Origin: JAFDVL01 sp043736395 | Lineage (GTDB): Bacteria; Acidobacteriota; Blastocatellia; RBC074 | Assembly (NCBI GenBank): GCA_043736395.1 | Contig: JAYTCQ010000099.1 | Location: 1-21,390 of the forward strand | Length of the DNA stretch: 21,390 nucleotides | Reading direction: 5' to 3' | Shown here: piece after piece, positions 1-6,968 of the stretch | Numbering within the stretch: the first letter of the stretch is position 1 | Layout of the letters: every line of letters begins with the position of its first letter | Made by a program: the position numbers and the translations under genes | The notes under the pieces: generated by a model | What the model was told of the DNA's origin: nothing | What the model saw: only the letters and a program-made list of their open reading frames with translations | Databases searched by the model: none

Positions 1-1125
1 ACATTTTCCGACGGTAAGCTGTATTCGCAAGTCAAAGATTCAAAATATCTCGGCAGAAAAGTTTTGACGGAACTCGTTATCGCCGGAGCTTCACCGGAAA
101 TTCTTTTCATCAATAAGCCGCATATTGGCACATACAAATTAGTTAAGATTGTCGAGAACCTGCGGGCTACGATTGAACGCTTGGGCGGAGAAATCCGCTT
201 TCAGAATCGCGTCGAAAGCATCGAAATTGAAAATAGAAAAGTGCGCGGCGTCACACTTGCCAGCGGAGAATTTATCGCGAGCGATCACGTTGTGCTCGCC
301 GTTGGACACAGCGCCCGCGACACTTTTCAAATGCTGTTTGAGCGCGGCGTTTATATCGAAGCAAAACCTTTTTCGATTGGCTTCCGCATTGAACATCCGC
401 AGCGGTTAATTGATGAATGTCGCTTCGGTGCGAGCGCGGGTCATAAGCTGCTGGGAGCGGCGGATTACAAACTGGTGCATCACTGCAAAAATGGTCGTTC
501 GGTGTACAGCTTTTGTATGTGCCCCGGCGGCATGGTCGTCGCAGCCGCATCGGAAGCCGGACGTCTGGTGACGAACGGCATGAGCCAATATTCGCGCAGC
601 GAGAAAAATGCGAACAGCGCCATCGTCGTCGGCATTACGCCTGAAGATTATCCTGGAAATCCACTCGCCGGAATCGAATTTCAACGCCGTCTGGAAGAGC
701 GCGCATTTGCACTCGGAGGCAGTAATTATAAGGCTCCCGGTCAACTTGTCGGTGATTTTCTCGCGGGTCGTCCCTCAACAGAATTCGGCAGCGTCAAGCC
801 GTCGTATACGCCCGGAATGTTGCTTGGAGATTTGAGTCACAGCCTGCCGGATTACGCTATCGCCGCAATTCGTGAAGCTCTGCCAGCTTTCGAAAAACAG
901 ATCAAAGGCTTTGCCATGCACGATGCTGTACTAACTGGAATTGAGACGCGTACGTCTTCACCAATTCGCATCAAACGCAAAGACGACGGGCAGAGCATGA
1001 ACACCGAAGGACTGTATCCCGCAGGCGAGGGCGCAGGCTACGCCGGAGGAATTCTTTCGGCGGGCATTGATGGAATTAAAGCGGCAGAAGCTGTGGCATT
1101 GAATATTTTGAAATTTGTAAGTTAG
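1..1125 (+). CDS. FAD-dependent dehydrogenase, COG2509 type (5' truncated by window edge)
   Basis: The frame is open from base 1, so the N-terminal part, expected to hold the GxGxxG dinucleotide-binding fold, lies outside the window; 374 codons are visible. Hallmarks of the COG2509 family of uncharacterised FAD-dependent dehydrogenases (HI0933-like flavoproteins) occur in order: TFSDGKL at the left edge, NKPHIGTYKL, AIGHSARDTF-like AVGHSARDTF, a segment like EAKPFSIGFRIEHP, the FCMCPGGMVV loop with two Cys, the NGMSQYSR stretch, and the C-terminal FAD-contacting run GLYPAGEGAGYAGGI. The family is predicted to be cytoplasmic and to carry out a flavin-dependent redox reaction on an unknown substrate. 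A TTG at 64 could be read as a start, but family homology continues upstream of it, so it is internal. The sialidase-like gene follows after 31 bases, so co-transcription is possible. The family call is firm; the reaction is unknown. Confidence 0.88.
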   Translation, partial: TFSDGKLYSQVKDSKYLGRKVLTELVIAGASPEILFINKPHIGTYKLVKIVENLRATIERLGGEIRFQNRVESIEIENRKVRGVTLASGEFIASDHVVLAVGHSARDTFQMLFERGVYIEAKPFSIGFRIEHPQRLIDECRFGASAGHKLLGAADYKLVHHCKNGRSVYSFCMCPGGMVVAAASEAGRLVTNGMSQYSRSEKNANSAIVVGITPEDYPGNPLAGIEFQRRLEERAFALGGSNYKAPGQLVGDFLAGRPSTEFGSVKPSYTPGMLLGDLSHSLPDYAIAAIREALPAFEKQIKGFAMHDAVLTGIETRTSSPIRIKRKDDGQSMNTEGLYPAGEGAGYAGGILSAGIDGIKAAEAVALNILKFVS

Positions 1126-1156
1126 AAATTTTCCCAATTAAAGAAATTGAACCTTT

Positions 1157-2227
1157 ATGAAAAACCTAAACCATTTTTTGCTATTTATTTTCGCTTCGGT
1201 TTTGACAGTCACAACCTTGGCGCAAACCGGAGTTGTAAAATCTGAATTCATTTACGAAACGGCGCCGTTTCCTGAATGTCATGCGTCTACGCTGGCGGAA
1301 TCCAAAGGCGCATTGGTCGCCGCCTGGTTTGGTGGCACAAGAGAAAAACATCCTGATGTCGGCATCTGGGTAGCTCGCCTGGAAAAAGGGAAATGGACAA
1401 CTCCCGTGGAAGTCGCGAACGGCGTCGAATCTGCAACGAAACGCTATCCCACGTGGAATCCGGTACTGCATCAAGCGAAATCCGGCGCGTTATTATTATT
1501 CTATAAAGTCGGTCCCAGTCCCGATTCGTGGTGGGGAATGATGATGAATTCTAAAGACGGCGGCAAGACCTGGAGCAAGCCGACGCGCCTGCCAGACGGC
1601 ATTGCGGGGCCAATCAAAAATAAACCCGTTGAATTAAGTAACGGAGATTTGCTGTGTCCTTCGAGCAGTGAAGACAACGGATGGCGTGTACACTTTGAGA
1701 GGACTTCGGATGTAGGAAAAACGTGGCAGCGCACTGAAGCGATCAATGACGGCAAGGAATTCGGCGTCATTCAACCCACCGTATTTTTTCATCCGGATGG
1801 AAAATTACAATCCTTATTTCGCAGCCGTCAGGGGAAAATTGTTGAGTCGTGGTCAGACGACAACGGCAAAAGCTGGAATAAGCTAACGGCGATTGCATTG
1901 CCGAATCCAAACTCTGGAATTGATGGTGTCACGTTGAAAGATGGACGACATTTATTAGTTTATAATCACGTCGCTACAGCCTCAGGTAAATGGGGAAGGC
2001 GCGCCAGATTGAATGTTGCCGTGAGCGAAGACGGGAAAATATGGAAGGCGGCGATGGAACTGGAATCCGGGCCAGCCAACGCCGAGTATTCCTATCCGGC
2101 AGTGATTCAAACACGTGATGGAATGGTTCACATTAGCTACACCTGGAAGCGTAAAAAAGTGAAACACGTGGTGCTTGATCCGGGGAAATTGAAGCTCAGT
2201 GAAATGAAAGATGGCTTGTGGCCTTAA
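1157..2227 (+). CDS. secreted BNR/Asp-box sialidase-like glycoside hydrolase
   Basis: This 356-residue protein has a signal peptide at residues 1-22: two basic/polar residues, a hydrophobic core, and LAQ at the cleavage site. The mature protein starts with a segment typical of bacterial exo-alpha-sialidase-like (BNR_2) proteins, including CHASTLAES and AAWFGGTREKHPDVGIW. Four Asp-box turns of the S-x-D-x-G-x-T-W type follow near residues 132 (SKDGGKTW), 184 (SDVGKTW), 233 (SDDNGKSW) and 290 (SEDGKIW), as expected for a six-bladed beta-propeller. The family removes terminal sialic acids or acts on related glycans in the periplasm or outside the cell. The GGTRE arginine is the likely first member of the arginine triad; substrate specificity cannot be read from sequence. 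The ATG at 1157 has only a weak AAAGAAA ribosome site. Length and repeat number fit a single-domain enzyme. Confidence 0.85.
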   Translation: MKNLNHFLLFIFASVLTVTTLAQTGVVKSEFIYETAPFPECHASTLAESKGALVAAWFGGTREKHPDVGIWVARLEKGKWTTPVEVANGVESATKRYPTWNPVLHQAKSGALLLFYKVGPSPDSWWGMMMNSKDGGKTWSKPTRLPDGIAGPIKNKPVELSNGDLLCPSSSEDNGWRVHFERTSDVGKTWQRTEAINDGKEFGVIQPTVFFHPDGKLQSLFRSRQGKIVESWSDDNGKSWNKLTAIALPNPNSGIDGVTLKDGRHLLVYNHVATASGKWGRRARLNVAVSEDGKIWKAAMELESGPANAEYSYPAVIQTRDGMVHISYTWKRKKVKHVVLDPGKLKLSEMKDGLWP

Positions 2228-2250
2228 ATATTCTAGCGGACGAAATCAAG

Positions 2251-2354
2251 GGTACGATAGGCGTCCCCACCTGTCGTTCTTGTTAACGCTAACAATTTTC
2301 ACCGTAGGTAATTCGCTCGCCAAGTCAACGACAGGCGGGGACGCCTTTCGTACC
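2251..2354. repeat. long inverted repeat, GGTACGATAGGCGTCC family
   Basis: The left arm (2251-2278) and right arm (2327-2354) are reverse complements over 28 bases with two mismatches, separated by a 48-base AT-rich centre. The outer 15 bases, GGTACGATAGGCGTC, recur exactly in the hairpin at 6639-6675. The element fills the gap between the sialidase-like gene and the first M28 gene. It looks like a REP-type palindromic element. It has no U-tract, so a dedicated intrinsic terminator is less likely. Confidence 0.8.
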
Positions 2355-2367
2355 TCAACACATTTTC

Positions 2368-2371
2368 GGAG
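2368..2371 (+). promoter_or_regulatory. ribosome binding site deciding the M28 start
   Basis: GGAG lies 6 bases before the ATG at 2378 but only 3 bases before an in-frame TTG at 2375. The spacing therefore favours ATG 2378 as the start. Confidence 0.6.
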
Positions 2372-2377
2372 TTATTG

Positions 2378-4027
2378 ATGATCAAAAATTATTTCCATAA
2401 AACCCTTATATTCGCAGTTGTTATTTCTTTATTCACGTCGTCGTTTGCACAAGCGCAAACGACGAACACGGAACCTATTGATACAGAAACCAATACTCGA
2501 ATTCGTCAGGAAGGGATGAACAATTCGCAGATCATGCGGACGCTTCATTTTTTGACGGATGTTTTTGGCGCGCGTCTGACGGGGTCTCCGAATCACGAGA
2601 AGGCGGCGAATTGGGCAGTCAATCAGATGCAAGCCTGGGGGATGCAAAATGCTCACTTGGAGCCATGGGATTTTGGGCATCCGGGCTGGCTGAATGAAAA
2701 ATTTTCGGCCCACATTATCTCCCCTGTCAAAGATCAATTGACCTGTGAAGTCCTCGCTTGGACGCCCGGCACAAAGGGTGTAGTCACGGCGCAGGCGATG
2801 CAACTGGCAGTTCCTGAAAAACCTACGCAAGCGGAACTCACGGCATATTTCGAAAGCGTTAAAGATAAGGTCAAAGGCCGGATTGTTTTGATTGGCAAAC
2901 CGCAATTTGTGCCCGTGACGATTACGCCTCCAGCGCGTCGTTTGGATGACAAAGAAACGAAGGCTCGCTTTAATTCAAATAATCCCGGAGCTGGATTTTC
3001 ACGACCACAGCAGCCGACGCCTGATCCGACTAAATTAACTGCTCGCCAAATCAGCGAGCAGGTCGATCAATTTTTATTATCCAACGGAGCGGCCATTCGC
3101 GTAGACGATGGGGGACGTGATCAGGGTCAAATTCGCGCTTTTAATAACCGTACATTTGATGTCACGAAAGCGCTACCGACGGCCATTATGCGTAATGAAG
3201 ACTATGGTCGGATTTCGCGTATCCTGAATGATGGCACTTCAGTCGAACTCGAAATCAATATTGTGAATCGTTATTTCGACGCCGGAAAAACTTCGTACAA
3301 CACGATTGCGGAAATTCCCGGCACGGATAAAAAAGACGAAGTGATTATGCTCGGCGGACATCTGGATTCGTGGCATGCGGCGACCGGAGCGACAGACAAT
3401 GCCATCGGTTGCGCAACGATGATGGAAGCCGCTCGCATTATTAAAGCTCTAGGATTAAAACCGCGTCGGACGATTCGCGTGGCGTTGTGGAGCGGCGAAG
3501 AACAGGGCTTGCTCGGATCACAGGCGTACGTCAAAGAACATTTCGGATCCGCCGAAAATCCGAAGCCGGAGTATGAGAAATTTGGCGGCTATTTCAATAT
3601 TGATTCGGGGACTGGCAAAGCGCGCGGGTTCAGTGTTTTCGGACCTCCTGAAGCATCGGGAATTTTACGTCAGATTTTTTCTCCCTCCGAAGATTTGGGA
3701 TTGCTCGGTGCCACGTCATCCAAGAGTCGCGGTTTGGGCGGCTCTGATCATACGTCATTCAATCAGGCTGGATTGCCGGGGATTGGTGCGATGCAAGACC
3801 CGATTGAATACGGCACGGCGACGTGGCATACAAATCTGGATAACTACGAACGAATTATCGAAGCGGACGTGAAGCAATCGGCAATCGCGATCGCCTCAGC
3901 GGTTTATCATTTAGCGACGCGTGATGAATTGCTACCACGATTTGCCAAAGAAGCGATGCCTGAATTGCCAGCGAGACCGGCTGCCGTTCAGACACCTGCT
4001 CCGACAGTCGCGACGCCGAGACAATAA
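2378..4027 (+). CDS. secreted M28 family metallopeptidase (first paralog)
   Basis: This 549-residue zinc peptidase has an N-terminal signal peptide ending in an AQAQ-like site near residue 27. The M28 catalytic set is complete: His328 and Asp330 in GGHLDSW, bridging Asp340 in TDN, Glu374-Glu375 in SGEEQGLLGS, Asp409 in NIDSGTG and His484 in TWHTNLD. A less conserved region at about 110-290 is probably a PA-like insert. The family comprises aminopeptidases and carboxypeptidase-Q-like enzymes; exact specificity is not visible. The protein should act in the periplasm or outside the cell. It shares long stretches with the second M28 gene at 10218, including MRTLHFLTDVFGARLTGSP versus MDTLSWLTDVHGPRLTGSP and an identical YNTIAEIPGTDKKDE. 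The C-terminal 30 residues are Pro/Ala-rich and probably disordered. The start is ATG 2378, with GGAG six bases upstream; a TTG three bases earlier is less likely. Confidence 0.92.
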   Translation: MIKNYFHKTLIFAVVISLFTSSFAQAQTTNTEPIDTETNTRIRQEGMNNSQIMRTLHFLTDVFGARLTGSPNHEKAANWAVNQMQAWGMQNAHLEPWDFGHPGWLNEKFSAHIISPVKDQLTCEVLAWTPGTKGVVTAQAMQLAVPEKPTQAELTAYFESVKDKVKGRIVLIGKPQFVPVTITPPARRLDDKETKARFNSNNPGAGFSRPQQPTPDPTKLTARQISEQVDQFLLSNGAAIRVDDGGRDQGQIRAFNNRTFDVTKALPTAIMRNEDYGRISRILNDGTSVELEINIVNRYFDAGKTSYNTIAEIPGTDKKDEVIMLGGHLDSWHAATGATDNAIGCATMMEAARIIKALGLKPRRTIRVALWSGEEQGLLGSQAYVKEHFGSAENPKPEYEKFGGYFNIDSGTGKARGFSVFGPPEASGILRQIFSPSEDLGLLGATSSKSRGLGGSDHTSFNQAGLPGIGAMQDPIEYGTATWHTNLDNYERIIEADVKQSAIAIASAVYHLATRDELLPRFAKEAMPELPARPAAVQTPAPTVATPRQ

Positions 4028-4034
4028 ATCAAAA

Positions 4035-4081
4035 GGCGTTCCACTCATTACTCCACTAAAAGTAGTGGGACGCCCCCTCCC
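4035..4081. repeat. imperfect hairpin related to the GGCGTCC repeat family
   Basis: GGCGTTCCACT (4035-4045) pairs with AGTGGGACGCC (4064-4074), with one G-T. An alternative inner hairpin is CCACTA-AAAG-TAGTGG (4053-4068). The complement of 4068-4081 reads GGGAGGGGGCGTCC, close to GGGAGGGAGGCGTCC at 10042-10056. It lies 8 bases after the M28 stop and could slow or end transcription, but no T-run follows. Confidence 0.5.
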
Positions 4082-4231
4082 CTACCTTTGAATCGTCTGA
4101 AATAAGAACGACCAAAAGCCCATAATCAGCCGCAAAATCAGTCAATCTGAATGTAAAATATTGCAGAAAAGTTATAAAACGATTGCTAATCTATAAAGAG
4201 CAGTAACAACTCAGAAAGAAGTTGACAAGCC

Positions 4232-4259
4232 AGAGCTTCTACATAAAATGCGTACTTGA
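4232..4259 (+). promoter_or_regulatory. candidate housekeeping-type promoter upstream of the S8 peptidase
   Basis: A perfect -35 hexamer TTGACA (4232-4237) is followed after 16 bases by TAAAAT (4254-4259), a 5/6 match to the -10 hexamer. Transcription would start near 4266 and give a leader of about 225 bases before ATG 4492. This is the best sigma70-like match noticed in the window. Confidence 0.5.
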
Positions 4260-4261
4260 TT

Positions 4262-4285
4262 ACCACAATTTTACTTGTGGTTTTC
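4262..4285 (+). terminator. small hairpin with T-run just after the promoter
   Basis: ACCACAA (4262-4268) and TTGTGGT (4275-4281) form a 7-bp stem with a 6-base loop, followed by TTTTC. It overlaps the predicted start point of the 4232 promoter. It could end transcription arriving from the M28 gene or help shape the leader. The stem is short and AT-rich, so confidence is low. Confidence 0.3.
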
Positions 4286-4491
4286 TTGGAAGCGTCCCCC
4301 AACCTTCCAGCGTAGCTTCCTCAATATTCCGGCTTACCAAAAAAAGAACGAACAACCTCCGCGTCATAATTTCGCCTGATTACTAACGTATTCAGGTGTC
4401 GGGAGAGGTGTGTCTTTTGGCATTTTAAGACAATCGGTCAATTCAGCCACCCCCTCAAATATTGCAGTTTTATATAGAAAGGTCATGCGAA
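4286..4491. other. non-coding leader of the S8 peptidase gene
   Basis: No convincing ORF is seen here. Together with 4082-4231 this makes a gap of about 460 bases between the M28 and S8 genes. It holds GGAAGC/GCTTCC arms at 4288-4320 around AGCGTCCCCC, possibly a decayed member of the GGCGTCC repeat family. The 11-mer AAATATTGCAG just before the S8 gene also occurs near 4158. A GAAAGG at 4477-4482 is the probable ribosome site. Confidence 0.4.
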
Positions 4492-6369
4492 ATGGAGTTA
4501 TCCAATAATCTCGGTGTGTCAAAAATCCAATCAACTTATAGCGGTAAAATGGTAATGAAAGTGATTACTTTACTTACCTCGTTATTGATTTTATCAGTCG
4601 GAATATTTGCTCAAAGAAACGAACAAGAAAGATTTGCCGATGATACCCGAAGTCGGGCGTCAAAGATTTCCAGAGAGTTACAGGACGAAGTCGAACATAG
4701 CTCGCAACGCAGTCTGCGAATTAAAATGGGGCAGCGACGTTCGTTTGTTATTCAAACAGAAGGAAACATCAGCGAAGCCCATTTGGCAAAACTTCGGCAA
4801 GCCGGAGCGCGAATCAGAAATCAATTCAACAAAATGAATTTGTTGACGATTGACTTGCCGTTAGCTCGGGCAGTTGATTTGCTTGAAGACTCAGCTTTTT
4901 CTTATCTTTCGACGGATCGTCCAGTTCGTTCACTAGGACATGTGACAGAAACTACCGGAACGGATCAGGTTAGAAATTTATTTACGCAGCCTAACCAGTT
5001 CACTTTGGATGGACGCGGAATTACCGTGGCCGTGCTGGATAGTGGAATTGACGAGACCCATAATTTGATCGGTGGAAGCCGGGTTATTTATCATCAGGAT
5101 TTTACGAACAGTGGAAATACTCTTGATAACTTTGGTCATGGCACACACGTCGCTTCAATGATTGGAGCTGATGCGAATTTTGCCGGAGGCGCTTATGCCG
5201 GAGTTGCGCCGGGAGCAAAACTTATTGATCTCAAAGTATTGAGTGATACGGGACTTGGAAATACCAGCTCAGTGCTCTCAGCCATTGATTGGTGCATCAG
5301 CAATAAAGACGCCTACAATATTCGCATCATCAACATGAGCTTAGGCGCGCTGGCCTTTGACAGCTATTCCACTGACCCCTTGTGTTTGGCGGTTCGTCGC
5401 GCGCACGATGCAGGTATCGTAGTAGTTTGTTCTGCTGGTAATTTGGGAAAAACCTCAACCGGAGTCAAAATCTATGGTGCGATTCATTCACCTGGAATTG
5501 ATCCTTCAGTCATCACGGTTGGCGCTGCGAATACTTTCCAAACCAGTCAACGTTCGGATGATAAAGTTGCCAGCTACAGCTCACACGGCCCGACACGCGG
5601 ATACCGTTTGAATGCGGATGGTACGAAGCGCTTCGACAATTTAATCAAGCCTGATCTCGTCGCGCCTGGCAATAAAATTGTGGGAGCTTCAGCCCGTAAT
5701 AATCATTTAGTCGCGGCGCATCCTGAAATGCTATTTGGTACGGCAGCGAATCCGGCGGATCAATTAGCGCAGATGAGCGGAACTTCGTTTTCAGCTCCAG
5801 TTGTGGCAGGAGCTGCCGCATTATTACTGCAAGCGAATCCAAATTTGACTCCAAATTTAGTCAAAGCAATTTTGATGTATTCCGCGCAGCCCATTCAGGG
5901 AGCCAGCAGCTTTGGTCAAGGCGCAGGCTTATTGAATATTGAAGGAGCCGCAAAAATTGCAGGATTGATTTCTCCCAATGCAAGAAATCTGGCGAATGGT
6001 CAGCGCATGCTGAATGGTAATTTGCCTGCTTCGCAAACCAGTGCCATTGCCGGAGAAACCTGCTACTGGGGACAGGGAATGATCCTCAATTATTGCTTCG
6101 CGTATGGCAGTGGATTGATGACGAATTGGCAGGGAGCTTTTGCTACCAATGCCATCCTGACAGATATGGTTCCCTACGCGAATCACCAGCAACAGCCTAA
6201 TTATTCGATGATGTCCAATGATCAGGTTGCTTTGTCGCAGGGAATCGTTGTGACGAATGGAGTGTTATATGGTGACGGCGTACTCTATGGTGACGGAGTG
6301 TTATATGGTGACGGTGTACTCTATGGTGATGGGGTGTTATATGGTGACGGCGTACTCTATGGTGATTAA
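4492..6369 (+). CDS. secreted S8 subtilisin-like serine peptidase with C-terminal (GVLYGD)6 tail
   Basis: Counted from ATG 4492 this is a 625-residue preproprotein. A signal segment with core ITLLTSLLILSVGIFAQ lies near residues 23-41. An I9-like inhibitory propeptide spans about 83-145. The peptidase S8 domain carries Asp183 (VLDSGID), His216 (FGHGTHVA), oxyanion-hole Asn317 (SAGN) and Ser432 (SGTSFSAP), so the catalytic set is complete. After a Gln/Asn-rich linker the chain ends in six perfect GVLYGD hexapeptides (590-625) that run directly into the stop codon. The enzyme should be exported, self-processed, and active outside the cytoplasm. The tail is not needed for subtilase chemistry; attachment, sorting or calcium binding are guesses. 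GAAAGG nine bases upstream supports ATG 4492; ATG 4549 would give a more classical short signal peptide but lacks a ribosome site. TTG 4462 is unlikely. Confidence 0.93.
   Translation: MELSNNLGVSKIQSTYSGKMVMKVITLLTSLLILSVGIFAQRNEQERFADDTRSRASKISRELQDEVEHSSQRSLRIKMGQRRSFVIQTEGNISEAHLAKLRQAGARIRNQFNKMNLLTIDLPLARAVDLLEDSAFSYLSTDRPVRSLGHVTETTGTDQVRNLFTQPNQFTLDGRGITVAVLDSGIDETHNLIGGSRVIYHQDFTNSGNTLDNFGHGTHVASMIGADANFAGGAYAGVAPGAKLIDLKVLSDTGLGNTSSVLSAIDWCISNKDAYNIRIINMSLGALAFDSYSTDPLCLAVRRAHDAGIVVVCSAGNLGKTSTGVKIYGAIHSPGIDPSVITVGAANTFQTSQRSDDKVASYSSHGPTRGYRLNADGTKRFDNLIKPDLVAPGNKIVGASARNNHLVAAHPEMLFGTAANPADQLAQMSGTSFSAPVVAGAAALLLQANPNLTPNLVKAILMYSAQPIQGASSFGQGAGLLNIEGAAKIAGLISPNARNLANGQRMLNGNLPASQTSAIAGETCYWGQGMILNYCFAYGSGLMTNWQGAFATNAILTDMVPYANHQQQPNYSMMSNDQVALSQGIVVTNGVLYGDGVLYGDGVLYGDGVLYGDGVLYGDGVLYGD
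6259..6366 (+). repeat. six 18-bp coding repeats (GVLYGD) in a 36-bp alternating pattern
   Basis: Six consecutive 18-base units each encode GVLYGD and end at the stop codon. Odd units use GTG-TTA-TAT and even units GTA-CTC-TAT, giving a 36-base higher-order period repeated three times. This suggests expansion by duplication of a two-unit block. Confidence 0.95.
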
Positions 6370-6386
6370 GCTGTGTAAATAAAGGA

Positions 6387-6425
6387 GAGCGACCACACTT
6401 TGAAAATACTAAAGTCTAGTCGCTC
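6387..6425. terminator. hairpin between the convergent S8 gene and minus-strand peptide ORF
   Basis: The arms 6387-6402 and 6410-6425 begin with seven perfect pairs (GAGCGAC/GTCGCTC) and continue with ACTTT/AAAGT around mismatches; the loop is 7 bases. It lies 17 bases after the S8 stop and about 45 bases beyond the stop of the minus-strand ORF, a natural place for a shared terminator. T-runs on either side are weak. Confidence 0.45.
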
Positions 6426-6470
6426 ATTGAAAGTTGGGGGAGTTAGTATCATTACCTTATTAAGGAAGAA

Positions 6471-6551
6471 TTAATCAGCGTAAACTGCTCCTGGTGCGAC
6501 TACTTCTTGAACCTCTTCGATATTGTCAAGCGTTACATTTTCGTTGTTCAG
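6471..6551 (-). CDS. candidate 26-residue peptide with CTG start
   Basis: On the minus strand a perfect AAAGGAGG lies 8 bases before a CTG that opens 26 codons and ends in TAA. No ATG, GTG or TTG lies in frame between the upstream stop and this CTG. If started at CTG, the peptide begins (M)NNENVTLDNIEEVQEVV and ends APGAVYAD. It is strongly acidic (five Glu, two Asp, no Lys or Arg), with no Cys and no hydrophobic signal. The last six residues, GAVYAD, resemble the GVLYGD repeat of the neighbouring subtilase at G, Y and D. An acidic N-terminal part before a short Gly/Pro-containing tail is the layout of a leader-core precursor peptide, but no maturation enzyme is in the window. A leader peptide or chance ORF is possible. 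The evidence is the ribosome site and spacing, not homology. Confidence 0.4.
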   Translation of the reverse strand: MNNENVTLDNIEEVQEVVAPGAVYAD

Positions 6552-6559
6552 GATTAGAA

Positions 6560-6567
6560 CCTCCTTT
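6560..6567 (-). promoter_or_regulatory. perfect Shine-Dalgarno AAAGGAGG on the minus strand
   Basis: The sequence matches the anti-Shine-Dalgarno of 16S rRNA over 8 bases, better than the ribosome sites seen before the large genes of the window. It is followed by an 8-base spacer and CTG, and is the main reason to take the small minus-strand ORF seriously. Confidence 0.55.
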
Positions 6568-6638
6568 CTCTAAGTTTTAATATTGTTACAACTAATCGGA
6601 TACCACAGTAAAAAATAAATAATAAGTGTAGCTGAAAC

Positions 6639-6675
6639 GAAAGGTACGATAGGCGTCTCGCTTATCGTACCTTTC
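6639..6675. repeat. hairpin, GGTACGATAGGCGTC family
   Basis: GAAAGGTACGATAGGCG (6639-6655) and CGCTTATCGTACCTTTC (6659-6675) pair over 17 bases with one mismatch around a 3-base loop. The 15-mer GGTACGATAGGCGTC at 6643-6657 is identical to 2251-2265. It is a compact version of the long inverted repeat at 2251-2354. Confidence 0.8.
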
Positions 6676-6968
6676 AATCAAACGACAGACTGTAACTTCG
6701 TTTTATCACTCGCCAATTTCAGAACGACGTGTGAACTTGCGTGTACTGAGAACACTGATTAAGATGTGCAGGTCTTCCCTTATTGATTCTCAGAAGTTAT
6801 TGAAAACTCTTCCCTCCGCAGAGCGGAAAATGGAATAGTGGTAAGATATCATAAGTCTTTAAGTAATACTCTGATGATGAGGCTTTCGCCTTGATTCTAC
6901 CTACTAGGTGTTACCGCTATCGGTTAGGTTCTGAGTAGAACGGTAAATGGAATGACTCAATTGCCGGT
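6676..6968. other. non-coding leader region of the sigma54 activator gene
   Basis: No ORF with coding character is seen. Short potential stems exist: CCGC-AGA-GCGG near 6818, AGGC-TTTC-GCCT near 6880, and competing pairings around TTACCG...CGGTAA between about 6911 and 6946, just before the start codon. They could form a structured 5' leader. No known riboswitch consensus and no clear promoter were recognised. Confidence 0.3.

Noticed and set aside
272..550. Minus-strand ORFs opposite the large + strand genes
   Set aside because: They have no ribosome sites or domain features and low-complexity composition; they mirror the codon bias of the real genes.
3039..3061. 8-bp palindrome CTGCTCGC/GCGAGCAG inside the first M28 gene
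   Set aside because: It is short enough to arise by chance in 21 kb and is not repeated elsewhere in the window.
6259..6366. Tandem 18-bp repeats as a CRISPR array or VNTR without coding role
   Set aside because: The units are contiguous without spacers, keep the frame exactly, and end at the stop codon of the subtilase; they are coding repeats.
6259..6366. GVLYGD repeats as multi-core RiPP precursor (the XYG triplet is a target of radical-SAM spliceases)
   Set aside because: The repeats are fused to a complete secreted protease and no radical-SAM, RRE or other maturation gene is in the window.
6870..6960. Cyclic-di-GMP (GEMM) riboswitch in the leader of the activator
   Set aside because: A GGTGTTACCG-like string recalls part of the motif, but the conserved GCAAAGCC and tetraloop-receptor parts are absent.
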